Assembly: GCA_963662675.2 (NCBI GenBank)
Contig: CAXXHP010000004.1
Location: 1,484,817 to 1,548,816, forward strand
From: G963662675 sp963662675
GTDB taxonomy: Bacteria > Bacteroidota > Bacteroidia > Bacteroidales > Prolixibacteraceae
Reading direction: 5' to 3'
DNA length: 64,000 nt
This document shows, piece after piece, positions 36,582-44,569 of this stretch (positions within the stretch are counted from its first letter, which is position 1; each line of letters starts with the position of its first letter). A program made the translations under genes and the position numbers. The notes beneath the pieces were generated by a model. That model searched no databases, was not told the origin of the DNA, and saw nothing but the letters and a program-made list of their open reading frames with translations.

Positions 36582-37667
36582 TTATCCTTTTTTTGATTTC
36601 ACAATGCTTTCGATAAACTCATCAAATAAATATTCCGTATCAACCGGCCCACTAGAAGCCTCGGGATGGAACTGCGTAGAGAAAAATGGCTTCGTCTTAT
36701 GCCGAATACCCTCATTCGTATTATCATTCACATTCGTAAACATAGCCTCCCATTCTTGCGGCAGAGACTCAGGAGCAACTGCAAAACCATGATTTTGCGA
36801 AGTAATAAAACAGCGATCTGTTCCGGCAAGCAACACCGGCTGATTATGGCTCCTATGTCCAAATTTCAATTTATACGTATTCGCACCTGCAGCACGCGCC
36901 AACAACTGGTTACCGAGGCAGATTCCCATTATTGGCTTTTCAATTTTCAAGGCCTTTCTTACATTATCAACTGTTTTCTCACACATAACCGGATCACCTG
37001 GCCCATTTGACAAGAAAACACCATCGTATTCTTCATTGGTAAAATCATAATCCCAAGGAACACGGATCACCGTTGCATTACGTTTTAATAAACAACGAAT
37101 AATATTGTTTTTCACGCCACAGTCAACCAAAACCACTTTGTGTTCGCCGTTTCCATACACTTCACGCTCTTTAGTACTGGCAATGGCAACTAAATTTTCT
37201 TTGTTCGGATCATAAAGCTCAACTGGCTCATCTTCAAACTCTATTTTACCCAACATCGACCCCTTCATCCGTAATATTTTTGTCAATGCACGGGTATCAA
37301 TACCATACAGTCCGGGAACTTTGGATTCTTTCAACCAATCTCCCAAACTTTTTACGGCATTCCAGTGACTGTGTTCTGATGAATAATCAGAAATAATCAA
37401 ACCACTGATGTGTACTTTATTAGATTCATAATATTCATGAACACCCTCCTTCTGAGCATCGGAAGGCACTCCATAATTACCAATCAACGGGTAAGTTGAC
37501 ACTAAAATCTGCCCCGTATATGAAGGATCTGTTAAACTTTCAGGATAACCGGTCATAGCCGTGTAAAACACCACCTCTCCGGCAATGGATTTGTCATACC
37601 CGAAAGATTTTCCCTCAAAACGGGTTCCATCTTCTAAAACCAAACTGACTCTTTTTGCCTCTGTCAT
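36582..37667 (-). CDS. carA: Carbamoyl-phosphate synthase small (glutaminase) subunit
   Basis: A 361-residue class I glutamine amidotransferase subunit. The N-terminal CarA-specific domain (LVLEDGTRFEGKSFG, GEVVFYTAMTGYPESLTDPSYTGQI) is followed by the glutaminase domain with nucleophile Cys250 (IMGICLGNQLLARAAG) and the His/Glu pair in FSTQFHPEAS. It supplies ammonia to CarB. Its promoter faces that of argR across about 190 bases, and the ARG-box-like site lies in that gap, so carbamoyl phosphate supply may be tied to arginine repression. High confidence. Confidence 0.97.
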   Translation of the reverse strand: MTEAKRVSLVLEDGTRFEGKSFGYDKSIAGEVVFYTAMTGYPESLTDPSYTGQILVSTYPLIGNYGVPSDAQKEGVHEYYESNKVHISGLIISDYSSEHSHWNAVKSLGDWLKESKVPGLYGIDTRALTKILRMKGSMLGKIEFEDEPVELYDPNKENLVAIASTKEREVYGNGEHKVVLVDCGVKNNIIRCLLKRNATVIRVPWDYDFTNEEYDGVFLSNGPGDPVMCEKTVDNVRKALKIEKPIMGICLGNQLLARAAGANTYKLKFGHRSHNQPVLLAGTDRCFITSQNHGFAVAPESLPQEWEAMFTNVNDNTNEGIRHKTKPFFSTQFHPEASSGPVDTEYLFDEFIESIVKSKKG

Positions 37668-37830
37668 TTTATGATCGCTTATAGATTAAAAAAAATGCGT
37701 CTGGCTACTAAATGTAGAGCAAACGCATTGTGCTTATTTCTTTTAAATTATATTTCGTCTTCACCTTTCTCGGTTGTTATTCTTTATTCCCTGATCTCTT
37801 GTGCAAGACCTGTTAATGATTAATTCGGTA

Positions 37831-37838
37831 CAAAAGTA
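37831..37838 (-). promoter_or_regulatory. Candidate carA promoter (-7 element)
   Basis: On the minus strand TACTTTTG fits TAnnTTTG. It lies 22 bases from the argR -33 element on the other strand, so the two promoters are back to back and share upstream DNA. The carA leader would be about 155 bases. Confidence 0.5.
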
Positions 37839-37859
37839 TAAATTATTCTCGAATTAAAA

Positions 37860-37889
37860 TTTGTTTTTTATAAAAAATGAATATTTTTG
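37860..37889 (+). promoter_or_regulatory. Candidate promoter of argR and the arginine-proline operon
   Basis: A TTTG at 37860-37863 and TATTTTTG at 37882-37889 match the Bacteroidota -33/-7 pattern with an 18-base spacer (consensus about 19-21). The predicted start near 37896 makes the upstream TTG at 37861 unusable and supports the ATG at 37915 as the ArgR start. Confidence 0.65.
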
Positions 37890-37893
37890 CATG
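37876..37893 (+). promoter_or_regulatory. ARG-box-like operator overlapping the argR -7 element
   Basis: The 18 bases AATGAATATTTTTGCATG match the ARG box (WNTGAATWWWWATTCANW) perfectly in the left half and partly in the right (three mismatches). It covers the -7 element of the argR promoter and sits upstream of the divergent carA promoter, as expected for an ArgR autoregulatory site. Confidence 0.55.
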
Positions 37894-37914
37894 GGATTTG
37901 TATATATATTCAAA

Positions 37915-38400
37915 ATGAAAAATCGCACGCAAAGACAATTATCCATAAAACAGATTATTACGTCTCAGGAAATCCACAGTCAAGAGGAGCTATTAGCAGC
38001 CCTTCTCGAGCAAGGATTCGACCTGACACAAGCGACATTATCTCGTGATTTGAAATCATTGAAAGTAGCCAAAGGACCACATGCAACAAAAGGCTATATA
38101 TACACAATTCCAGTAACAAACAACTTGGGTAATAAAGTAGAAAATGCACAAGTCAATTTTCTTGTTGATGGATTTCGGGACATTCAATTTTCCGGAAATC
38201 TGGCAGTAATGAGAACAAGACCTGGCTATGCCTCCAGTATTGCTTCGGTACTTGACAATGCCGGACCATTTGAAATAATTGGAAGCATTGCCGGCGATGA
38301 CACTATTCTATTAGTAATGAGAGAAGGTGTTACACCTAGTGATTTAAAAAACAGTTTGATATTAATCATGCCAAGGCTACAAGAAAAAATTGGCAAATAG
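37915..38400 (+). CDS. argR: Arginine repressor
   Basis: A 161-residue ArgR from the ATG at 37915; the frame is open upstream to a TTG but that start would lie inside the promoter. The N-terminal winged helix-turn-helix covers about residues 5-70 (QLSIKQIITSQEIHSQEELLAALLEQG, then the recognition helix QATLSRDLKSLKVAK). The C-terminal domain binds arginine and forms hexamers: VRTRPGYA-type block seen as VMRTRPGYASSIASVLD, and the ligand loop IIGSIAGDDTILLV with GDDT. It should repress its own operon with arginine as co-repressor. It is the first gene of the arg/pro operon; the next gene starts 6 bases later. Confidence 0.93.
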   Translation: MKNRTQRQLSIKQIITSQEIHSQEELLAALLEQGFDLTQATLSRDLKSLKVAKGPHATKGYIYTIPVTNNLGNKVENAQVNFLVDGFRDIQFSGNLAVMRTRPGYASSIASVLDNAGPFEIIGSIAGDDTILLVMREGVTPSDLKNSLILIMPRLQEKIGK

Positions 38401-38405
38401 AGAAA

Positions 38406-39128
38406 ATGAAAGAGTTGAAAAACATAGCAGTAGTAGTGGCAAATATTTCCCACTTAAAATATACATCAGTTATTAATGACACAATTGATGGAGCATCAAA
38501 AGAACGGGGCACAGGTATTGCTCGTCGTTCGGATGAATACATAGAAAATAAAATACTCGAAGGAAAAGCAATTATCGCTCTTGATGGAGAAGAGTTTGCT
38601 GGCTTTTGCTATGTTGAATCATGGGGACATAACCGTTTTGTGGCAAACTCAGGACTCATCGTAAAGAAAGATTATCGTGGTGGCGGACTAGCTCGTGAGA
38701 TCAAGAAGAAAGCCTTTGAACTTTCACGCACGAAATTCCCTGACGCAAAAATATTTGGACTTACAACAGGCCTAGCCGTGATGAAAATCAACCATGAGCT
38801 TGGCTACCGTCCGGTAACGTTTTCTGAACTAACGGATGATGAATCCTTCTGGAAAGGATGCCAAAGCTGTGTAAACTATGACATCCTGCAACGCACACAA
38901 CGATCAAAATGTTTGTGTACCGGCATGCTGTTCGATCCCGCTTGGGAAAAGAAAAAGGCGGAGGTTGAAGCACAAAAAGAAGTCAAATCGAAAAAAATAT
39001 CGCTTTTGGAGATGATTGGAAAATTCAAGTCCAAAGGAAATTCATCTGGAAAAAATTCCGGGTTTAGCATGTTTAAAAAATCGAAACAAAATATGAATGA
39101 TGACACACTGCAACAAGCCCAAAGCTAA
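38406..39128 (+). CDS. GNAT acyltransferase of the arginine operon, probable N-succinylglutamate synthase
   Basis: A 240-residue GNAT-fold protein. The acyl-CoA loop is visible in LIVKKDYRGGGLAREIKKKAFELS (about residues 82-105), after a beta-strand with GFCYVESWGHNRFVANSG. A Cys-containing patch (GCQSCVNYDILQRTQRSKCLCTGMLFDP, about 157-184) and a basic, low-complexity tail (about 190-240, KSKKISLLEMIGKFKSKG...) follow. No other glutamate N-acyltransferase (argA or argJ) is in the operon, so this gene most likely performs the first step. As I recall, a related Bacteroides gene was assigned this role from mutant fitness data. Choice of succinyl over acetyl is inferred from ArgF'. The exact reaction is untested here. 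Confidence 0.75.
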   Translation: MKELKNIAVVVANISHLKYTSVINDTIDGASKERGTGIARRSDEYIENKILEGKAIIALDGEEFAGFCYVESWGHNRFVANSGLIVKKDYRGGGLAREIKKKAFELSRTKFPDAKIFGLTTGLAVMKINHELGYRPVTFSELTDDESFWKGCQSCVNYDILQRTQRSKCLCTGMLFDPAWEKKKAEVEAQKEVKSKKISLLEMIGKFKSKGNSSGKNSGFSMFKKSKQNMNDDTLQQAQS

Positions 39129-39195
39129 CCTCACGATAAGGTTGTAAAGGTCTAAAATTTGTTATTAAAAGTCATTATTAAAAAAAATTAGAAAA

Positions 39196-40389
39196 ATGAA
39201 AGAAAAGGTAGTCTTAGCATACAGTGGTGGGTTAGATACTTCATTTTGTGCAAAATACTTATCAGTTGAAAAAGGACTGGAAGTTTATACTGCCATTGCC
39301 AACACCGGCGGGTTCGATCAAGAAGAGTTAAATGCAATTGAGTCAAAAGCTTATGAGCTGGGTTCCTCAAAGCACGTAACGCTTGATGTAACCGATACTT
39401 ATTACGATAAGTGTATAAGGTACATGGTATATGGAAACGTGTTGCGAAATAACACCTACCCAATTTCGGTTAGCTCAGAACGCGTTTTCCAGGCTATTGC
39501 CATCATTGAATATGCAAAAAAAATTGGGGCTAAATATGTTGCTCATGGCAGTACTGGAGCTGGAAATGATCAGGTCCGCTTTGACCTCACCTTTGAGGTA
39601 CTTGCTCCCGATATTGAAATATTGACTCCAACACGTGACCTCCAACTAACCCGTGAGGCAGAAATCGATTATTTAAAGAAATATGGCGTTGAAGCCGATT
39701 GGTCAAAAATGGCCTACTCCATTAATAAAGGACTTTGGGGCACAAGCATCGGTGGAAAAGAGACATTGACTTCGGATCAGACGCTACCGGAATCTGCCTA
39801 CCCTTCACAATTAGAGCAGAAGGACGAAAAAGAAATCTCACTTGATTTCGAAAAAGGAGAGCTGGTTAGCGTTGATGGTAAAAAATATGATAATGGTGTT
39901 GATGCCATTCGCGCCTTAGAAGCCATTGCTGCGCCATATGCCATTGGGCGTGACATGCATATTGGTGACACCATCATCGGCATTAAAGGTCGTGTTGGCT
40001 TTGAAGCTGCGGCTCCAATGATCATCATCAAAGCACATCAAATGCTTGAGAAACATACGCTCACCAAGTGGCAGGCATACTGGAAAGAGCAATTAGGGAA
40101 CTGGTACGGCATGTTCCTACACGAAGCCCAGTATCTGGAGCCTGTGATGCGCGACATCGAGAAATTCCTTGAAAACACGCAGGAAGCTGTTTCCGGGAAA
40201 GTAATTTTTAGGTTAAAACCTTATCAGTTTGTTCTGGTAGGTATCGACTCACCAAACGACCTTATGAAATCAGATTTCGGGGAATACGGAGAGATGAACA
40301 AAGCATGGACAAGTGATGATGTGAAGGGTTTCACAACGATCTTAGGGACTTCACTTAAAATTTACAATTCAGTTAATAAAAAATATTAA
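39196..40389 (+). CDS. argG: Argininosuccinate synthase
   Basis: A 397-residue enzyme that joins citrulline and aspartate using ATP. The N-terminal P-loop is VVLAYSGGLDTSFCAKYL (residues 4-21). The family segment STGAGNDQVRFDLTFEVLAPDIEILTPTRDLQLTREAEIDYL follows at about 118-160, then YSINKGLWGTSIGGKE and AYPSQLEQKDEKEISLDFEKGELVSVDGKKYD. The first Cys-containing part is shorter than in E. coli, as in other bacteria. Upstream is a 67-base gap after the GNAT gene, still within the operon. Downstream argC starts 10 bases later. High confidence. Confidence 0.96.
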   Translation: MKEKVVLAYSGGLDTSFCAKYLSVEKGLEVYTAIANTGGFDQEELNAIESKAYELGSSKHVTLDVTDTYYDKCIRYMVYGNVLRNNTYPISVSSERVFQAIAIIEYAKKIGAKYVAHGSTGAGNDQVRFDLTFEVLAPDIEILTPTRDLQLTREAEIDYLKKYGVEADWSKMAYSINKGLWGTSIGGKETLTSDQTLPESAYPSQLEQKDEKEISLDFEKGELVSVDGKKYDNGVDAIRALEAIAAPYAIGRDMHIGDTIIGIKGRVGFEAAAPMIIIKAHQMLEKHTLTKWQAYWKEQLGNWYGMFLHEAQYLEPVMRDIEKFLENTQEAVSGKVIFRLKPYQFVLVGIDSPNDLMKSDFGEYGEMNKAWTSDDVKGFTTILGTSLKIYNSVNKKY

Positions 40390-40399
40390 TCCGGGAAAT

Positions 40400-41368
40400 A
40401 TGATTAAAGTAGGAATTATTGGAGGAGCAGGATATACAGCCGGAGAGCTGATCCGGATTTTAATGTACCACCCACAAGCGGAACTTAGCTTTGTACAAAG
40501 CAGTAGTAACTCGGGAAACCCAGTTTATGCGGTACATCGTGATTTAGTTGGAGATACGGATCTTGTATTTGTAGCCGAGCCAAATTACAACCAGTGTGAT
40601 GTAATCTTTTTATGCATGGGACACGGAAAATCAAAAGAGTTTGTTGAAAACAACGACATTCCTCCATCTGTAAAGATTATTGACTTAAGCCACGACTATC
40701 GGTTAAACGCAACAGGGAATGATTTTGTATATGGTCTTCCAGAACTTAATCGGGATATTATTAAAAGTGCAGATAAAATTGCAAACCCAGGCTGTTTTGC
40801 CACTGGTATTCAATTAACTTTATTGCCATTGGCTGCTGCCGGACTGATTTCTAACGAAGTGCATGTGCACGCAATAACTGGATCTACAGGTGCAGGACAA
40901 GCACCAAGCCGAACATCACATTTTAGCTGGAGAAATAGCAACGTATCAGTTTACAAAGCTTTTCAGCATCAGCACTTAGGTGAAATTACACAAAGTGTAA
41001 AACAGCTTCAAAATTCATTTAATAAAGACATTAATTTCATTCCTGTCCGTGGAAATCATACACGCGGAATTTTCGTGTCAACGTACACCGATTACAACGG
41101 AACAATCGATGAGGCAATCAAGCTTTATGAAGATTATTACTCAGACCATCCATTTGTATTTGTAACGAATGAAAACCCGGATGTAAAACAAGTAGTCAAT
41201 ACCAACAAGGGGTTGCTTCATTTAGAAAAACATGGCAACAAGCTGATGATTTTAAGTGTAACTGACAACCTTTTAAAAGGAGCCTCTGGACAAGCAGTTC
41301 AAAACATGAATTTAATGTTCGGACTGGATGAAAAAACCGGACTGAACCTAAAACCCATATCATTTTAA
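40400..41368 (+). CDS. argC: N-acyl-gamma-glutamyl-phosphate reductase
   Basis: A 322-residue NADPH-dependent reductase. The dinucleotide-binding fold starts VGIIGGAGYTAGELIRILMYHP. The catalytic cysteine is Cys132 in IANPGCFATGIQLTLLPL. The HxR-type block NFIPVRGNHTRGIFVSTY gives the substrate histidine. It reduces N-acylglutamyl phosphate (N-succinyl here, by inference) to the semialdehyde. argD begins 1 base after its stop, so translation is tightly coupled. Confidence 0.96.
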   Translation: MIKVGIIGGAGYTAGELIRILMYHPQAELSFVQSSSNSGNPVYAVHRDLVGDTDLVFVAEPNYNQCDVIFLCMGHGKSKEFVENNDIPPSVKIIDLSHDYRLNATGNDFVYGLPELNRDIIKSADKIANPGCFATGIQLTLLPLAAAGLISNEVHVHAITGSTGAGQAPSRTSHFSWRNSNVSVYKAFQHQHLGEITQSVKQLQNSFNKDINFIPVRGNHTRGIFVSTYTDYNGTIDEAIKLYEDYYSDHPFVFVTNENPDVKQVVNTNKGLLHLEKHGNKLMILSVTDNLLKGASGQAVQNMNLMFGLDEKTGLNLKPISF

Positions 41369-41369
41369 G

Positions 41370-42515
41370 ATGAAACTTTTTGACGTATACCCATTGTTTG
41401 ATATAACTCCCGTTAAAGGAGAAGGCTGCTACGTGTGGGATGATAAAGGCAATAAATATCTCGATCTGTATGGTGGTCATGCTGTTATTTCGGTAGGACA
41501 CAGCCACCCTCATTATACAAGTAAAATCAGCAACCAACTTTCTGATATTGGCTTTTATAGCAATTCAGTACAGATTCCGCAGCAACAAGAACTGGCCGAT
41601 AAGTTAGGGGAAATTTCAGGCATGGAAGAGTACCAGCTTTTTTTGTGTAACTCAGGAGCAGAAGCCAATGAGAACGCACTAAAACTGGCTTCCTTTACAA
41701 CCGGGAAGAAAAAAATCATCAGCTTTAAAAAAGGGTTCCACGGACGTACTTCTGCGGCAGTAGCAATTACAGACAATCCCAAAATTATTGCTCCTGTAAA
41801 CGAAACTTCAAATGCGATAATTTTACCGTTTAATGATATAGATCTGGCAGAAGAGAAGCTAAAGTCTGAAGATGTTGCAGCGGTCATTGTCGAAGGCATA
41901 CAAGGAATTGGAGGCATTCATGTTCCTGATCCGCATTTCTTAGAAAAGCTGGAAAAACTTTGTAAAAAATATAACGCCTTACTAATATTAGATGAAATTC
42001 AATCCGGCTATGGACGTAGCGGAAAGTTTTTCGCTTTTCAATACACTAACGTAAAACCCGACATTGTAACTGTTGCCAAAGGGATGGGCAATGGATTCCC
42101 TATTGGAGGGGTACTGATTAGTCCGGAACTGAAACCATGGCATGGCATGCTTGGAACTACCTTTGGTGGAAATTATCTGGCCTGTGCTGCAGGAATTGCT
42201 GTGTTGGAAATCATGGAAGAGGAAAAACTGGTTGAGAATGCTGAAAAAGTTGGAAACTACCTGATCAGTAAACTTTCTTCCTTTAAGCAAATAAAAGAAA
42301 TCAGGGGTAAAGGCTTAATGATCGGTTTAGAATTTGAAGAACCAATCAAACCAATTCGTCAGGAACTATTAAAGAAAGAACGGATTTTTACCGGAGTTTC
42401 CGGAACAAATATTATTCGGTTGTTGCCACCTCTCACCATCACGATAGAGCAGGCCGCAGAATTTATTGCTAAATTTGATACAATTTTGAGCGAATTAGAA
42501 GTTAAGGCTATCTAA
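41370..42515 (+). CDS. argD: N-acylornithine aminotransferase
   Basis: A 381-residue class III aminotransferase. The PLP lysine is Lys237 in TVAKGMGNGFPIGGV; the Asp is in LLILDEIQSGYGRSGKFFAFQ (about residue 205-225). SNSVQIPQQQELADKLG and CNSGAEANENALKLA match the family. It converts N-acylglutamate semialdehyde with glutamate to N-acylornithine. In this lineage the acyl group is probably succinyl. Similar enzymes can also make succinyldiaminopimelate. Product flows to the argF' enzyme four genes on. Confidence 0.95.
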   Translation: MKLFDVYPLFDITPVKGEGCYVWDDKGNKYLDLYGGHAVISVGHSHPHYTSKISNQLSDIGFYSNSVQIPQQQELADKLGEISGMEEYQLFLCNSGAEANENALKLASFTTGKKKIISFKKGFHGRTSAAVAITDNPKIIAPVNETSNAIILPFNDIDLAEEKLKSEDVAAVIVEGIQGIGGIHVPDPHFLEKLEKLCKKYNALLILDEIQSGYGRSGKFFAFQYTNVKPDIVTVAKGMGNGFPIGGVLISPELKPWHGMLGTTFGGNYLACAAGIAVLEIMEEEKLVENAEKVGNYLISKLSSFKQIKEIRGKGLMIGLEFEEPIKPIRQELLKKERIFTGVSGTNIIRLLPPLTITIEQAAEFIAKFDTILSELEVKAI

Positions 42516-42536
42516 AAAACCCGAAAATACTAAATT

Positions 42537-43334
42537 ATGAAAGTCGGAAATATTGCCATTATAGGAGCTGGAAACATGGGGAGTGCCATTGCCAATGGAG
42601 TAATCAAATCAGGATACCTCAATGCATCAAGCATTTCCATTTCTGACCCTAGGAAAAATGCAAGTGAAGAATTAGGACACAAAGGTGTAAATACCTTTCA
42701 GAACAATATAGAAGCAGCAAAAAATGCCGACATGGTCGTTTTTGCAGTTAAGCCTTATCATATTGAGTCCGTTATCGCTGAAATGAAATCGGTTTTAACA
42801 CCAGACAAAATCATCGTTTCAATAGTTGCCGGTGTTGATCTGAAGCAGTTGGAATCATGGGCAGGAGCCAATATGAAAATATTCAGGGTAATGCCAAACA
42901 CGGCCATTTCAATTCAGGAATCAATGACCTGTATTTCTGGAAATGGGAATTCCACAGAAAACATGGCAACAGTGAAAGAACTGTTTGACCAGCTTGGTGA
43001 AACGATCGTCATTACTGAGGAGCTGATGGCTGCTGCAACAGTTTTGGCATCCTGCGGAACTGCTTTCGCACTTCGTTATGTGCGTGCAGCCATGCAAGGT
43101 GGTATTGAGATGGGTTTTAATGCAGAGATGGCTCAGTTTATCACCGCACAAACGGTGAAAGGTGCCGTTCAATTAATCATGAACACAGGACATCATCCTG
43201 AACGTGAGATTGATAAGGTAACAACCCCTCGGGGCATTACAATCACAGGGATTAACGAAATGGAACACCAAGGCTTTAGTTCGTCTGTTATCCAAGGACT
43301 TATTGCATCATTTAACAAGATAGATCAAGCATAG
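42537..43334 (+). CDS. proC: Pyrroline-5-carboxylate reductase
   Basis: A 265-residue NAD(P)H-dependent reductase, the last step to proline. N-terminal Rossmann fold IAIIGAGNMGSAIANGVIKSG (residues 5-25); the middle domain has VFAVKPYHIESVI, then FRVMPNTAISIQESMTC. The C-terminal signature HHPEREIDKVTTPRGITITGINEMEHQGF closes the active site. First of three proline genes inserted between argD and argF'. The operon thus joins the two pathways that start from glutamate. Confidence 0.95.
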   Translation: MKVGNIAIIGAGNMGSAIANGVIKSGYLNASSISISDPRKNASEELGHKGVNTFQNNIEAAKNADMVVFAVKPYHIESVIAEMKSVLTPDKIIVSIVAGVDLKQLESWAGANMKIFRVMPNTAISIQESMTCISGNGNSTENMATVKELFDQLGETIVITEELMAAATVLASCGTAFALRYVRAAMQGGIEMGFNAEMAQFITAQTVKGAVQLIMNTGHHPEREIDKVTTPRGITITGINEMEHQGFSSSVIQGLIASFNKIDQA

Positions 43335-43343
43335 TCAAAAACT

Positions 43344-44435
43344 ATGAATTTCAAGTATAAAAGAATTACTGTTAAAATAGGAAGTAACGTTCTAACCAAG
43401 TCTGATGGAACACTTAATGTTGACCGCATTGCTCATTTGGTAGATCAAATTACATCTCTACATAAACATGGCGTAGAAGTTATCCTAGTCTCATCTGGTG
43501 CAGTGGCAGCCGGACGAAGTGAGTTAAAACTCAAGAAAAAACTAGACATGGTTTCTTCACGCCAGCTATGGTCGGCAGTAGGTCAAGTGAAACTGATTAA
43601 CCATTATGCTGACTTTTTCAGCAAACGGAACATCGTTTGTGCTCAGGTATTAACAACGAAAGATAATTTTGGCGATCGTGATCATTACCTGAACATGAAA
43701 AATTGCTTTACCACTTTGCTGGAAAACAAAGTTGTGCCTATTGTGAATGAAAATGACACCATATCAGTTACCGAATTAATGTTTACTGATAATGATGAAC
43801 TCTCCGGACTAATTGCTTCCATGCAAAATTCGGAGGCCCTAATCATCCTCAGTAATATTGAGGGGATTTATGATGGTGATCCTTCCTTGCCAGAATCTCA
43901 GATTATTGAATTGATAGGCACGAAAGAGAAAGAGTGGATGAAAAATGTATCCACTCAAAAATCAGGTTTTGGAAGAGGTGGAATGCTCACAAAAAGTGCT
44001 ATTGCACGAAAAGTGGCAAAAGAAGGAATTACAGTTCATATTGCCAGTGGACTGCGTGATAATGTGTTGGTTGACATTTTGAAAAAGGATGGAAAAGTTA
44101 AGCACACCATTTTTCAGGCAGAGAAGCGGAAATCGTCAAACGTAAAAAAATGGATTTCATATTCTGAAAGTTTTGCAAAAGGCGAGCTCGTTATTAACCA
44201 TGGAGCAACAGAAGCACTTTTTTCGCCCAAAGCAACAAGCCTATTACCTATTGGCGTAATTGAGGTTAAAGGACTATTTAAAAGTGGCGATATTGTAAAA
44301 ATCATTGATGAACAAGGGAAATTGGTAGGATGGGGAAAATCCCAGTTAAACTCTGAGAAAGCGGAAAAGGAATTAGGAAGTAAAAACCATAAGCCAATCG
44401 TTCATTACGACTATTTGTATTTAATTGAAGATTAA
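43344..44435 (+). CDS. proB: Glutamate 5-kinase with C-terminal PUA domain
   Basis: A 363-residue kinase that makes gamma-glutamyl phosphate. The amino-acid kinase domain covers residues 1-255 (TVKIGSNVLTKSDGTLN, VILVSSGAVAAGRSEL, VVPIVNENDTISVTELMFTDNDELSGLIA, GFGRGGMLTKSAIARKVAKEG). The PUA domain is at about 270-350 (ISYSESFAKGELVINHGATEALFSPKATSLLPIGVIEVKGLFKSGDIVKIID). Proline feedback binds the kinase domain. 9 bases after proC. It is followed by a 134-base spacer with hairpins before proA, the only long gap among the proline genes. Confidence 0.95.
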   Translation: MNFKYKRITVKIGSNVLTKSDGTLNVDRIAHLVDQITSLHKHGVEVILVSSGAVAAGRSELKLKKKLDMVSSRQLWSAVGQVKLINHYADFFSKRNIVCAQVLTTKDNFGDRDHYLNMKNCFTTLLENKVVPIVNENDTISVTELMFTDNDELSGLIASMQNSEALIILSNIEGIYDGDPSLPESQIIELIGTKEKEWMKNVSTQKSGFGRGGMLTKSAIARKVAKEGITVHIASGLRDNVLVDILKKDGKVKHTIFQAEKRKSSNVKKWISYSESFAKGELVINHGATEALFSPKATSLLPIGVIEVKGLFKSGDIVKIIDEQGKLVGWGKSQLNSEKAEKELGSKNHKPIVHYDYLYLIED

Positions 44436-44450
44436 TAATAAAACATTTGG

Positions 44451-44520
44451 CTCAGAATAACCAAACACCCTTTTCTAATAACCCCCTTTTTGTTGACTTC
44501 AACAAAATTATTATTCTGAG
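44451..44520. repeat. 10-base inverted repeat in the proB-proA spacer
   Basis: CTCAGAATAA at 44451-44460 and TTATTCTGAG at 44511-44520, perfect arms around a 50-base loop that holds a TTGACTTCAA mini-hairpin. It lies immediately before the terminator-like hairpin at 44525-44555. Confidence 0.65.
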
Positions 44521-44524
44521 TCTG

Positions 44525-44555
44525 TCCCCTTCCTCCCCCAAGGAAGGGGGCTTTT
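44525..44555 (+). terminator. Terminator-like hairpin between proB and proA
   Basis: CCCCTTCC / GGAAGGGG stem with a CCCCCAA-type loop, followed by CTTTT. It lies 15 bases before the proA ATG. Because it sits inside the operon, it could attenuate proA-argF'-argB expression, or only be a mRNA-processing hairpin. Confidence 0.55.
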
Positions 44556-44569
44556 AAAAATTAAAAAAC

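Noticed and set aside
37861..37914. TTG start giving a longer ArgR
   Set aside because: The extra 18 residues would start inside the promoter and be encoded through the ARG-box-like site and -7 element; the ATG at 37915 gives the normal ArgR N-terminus.
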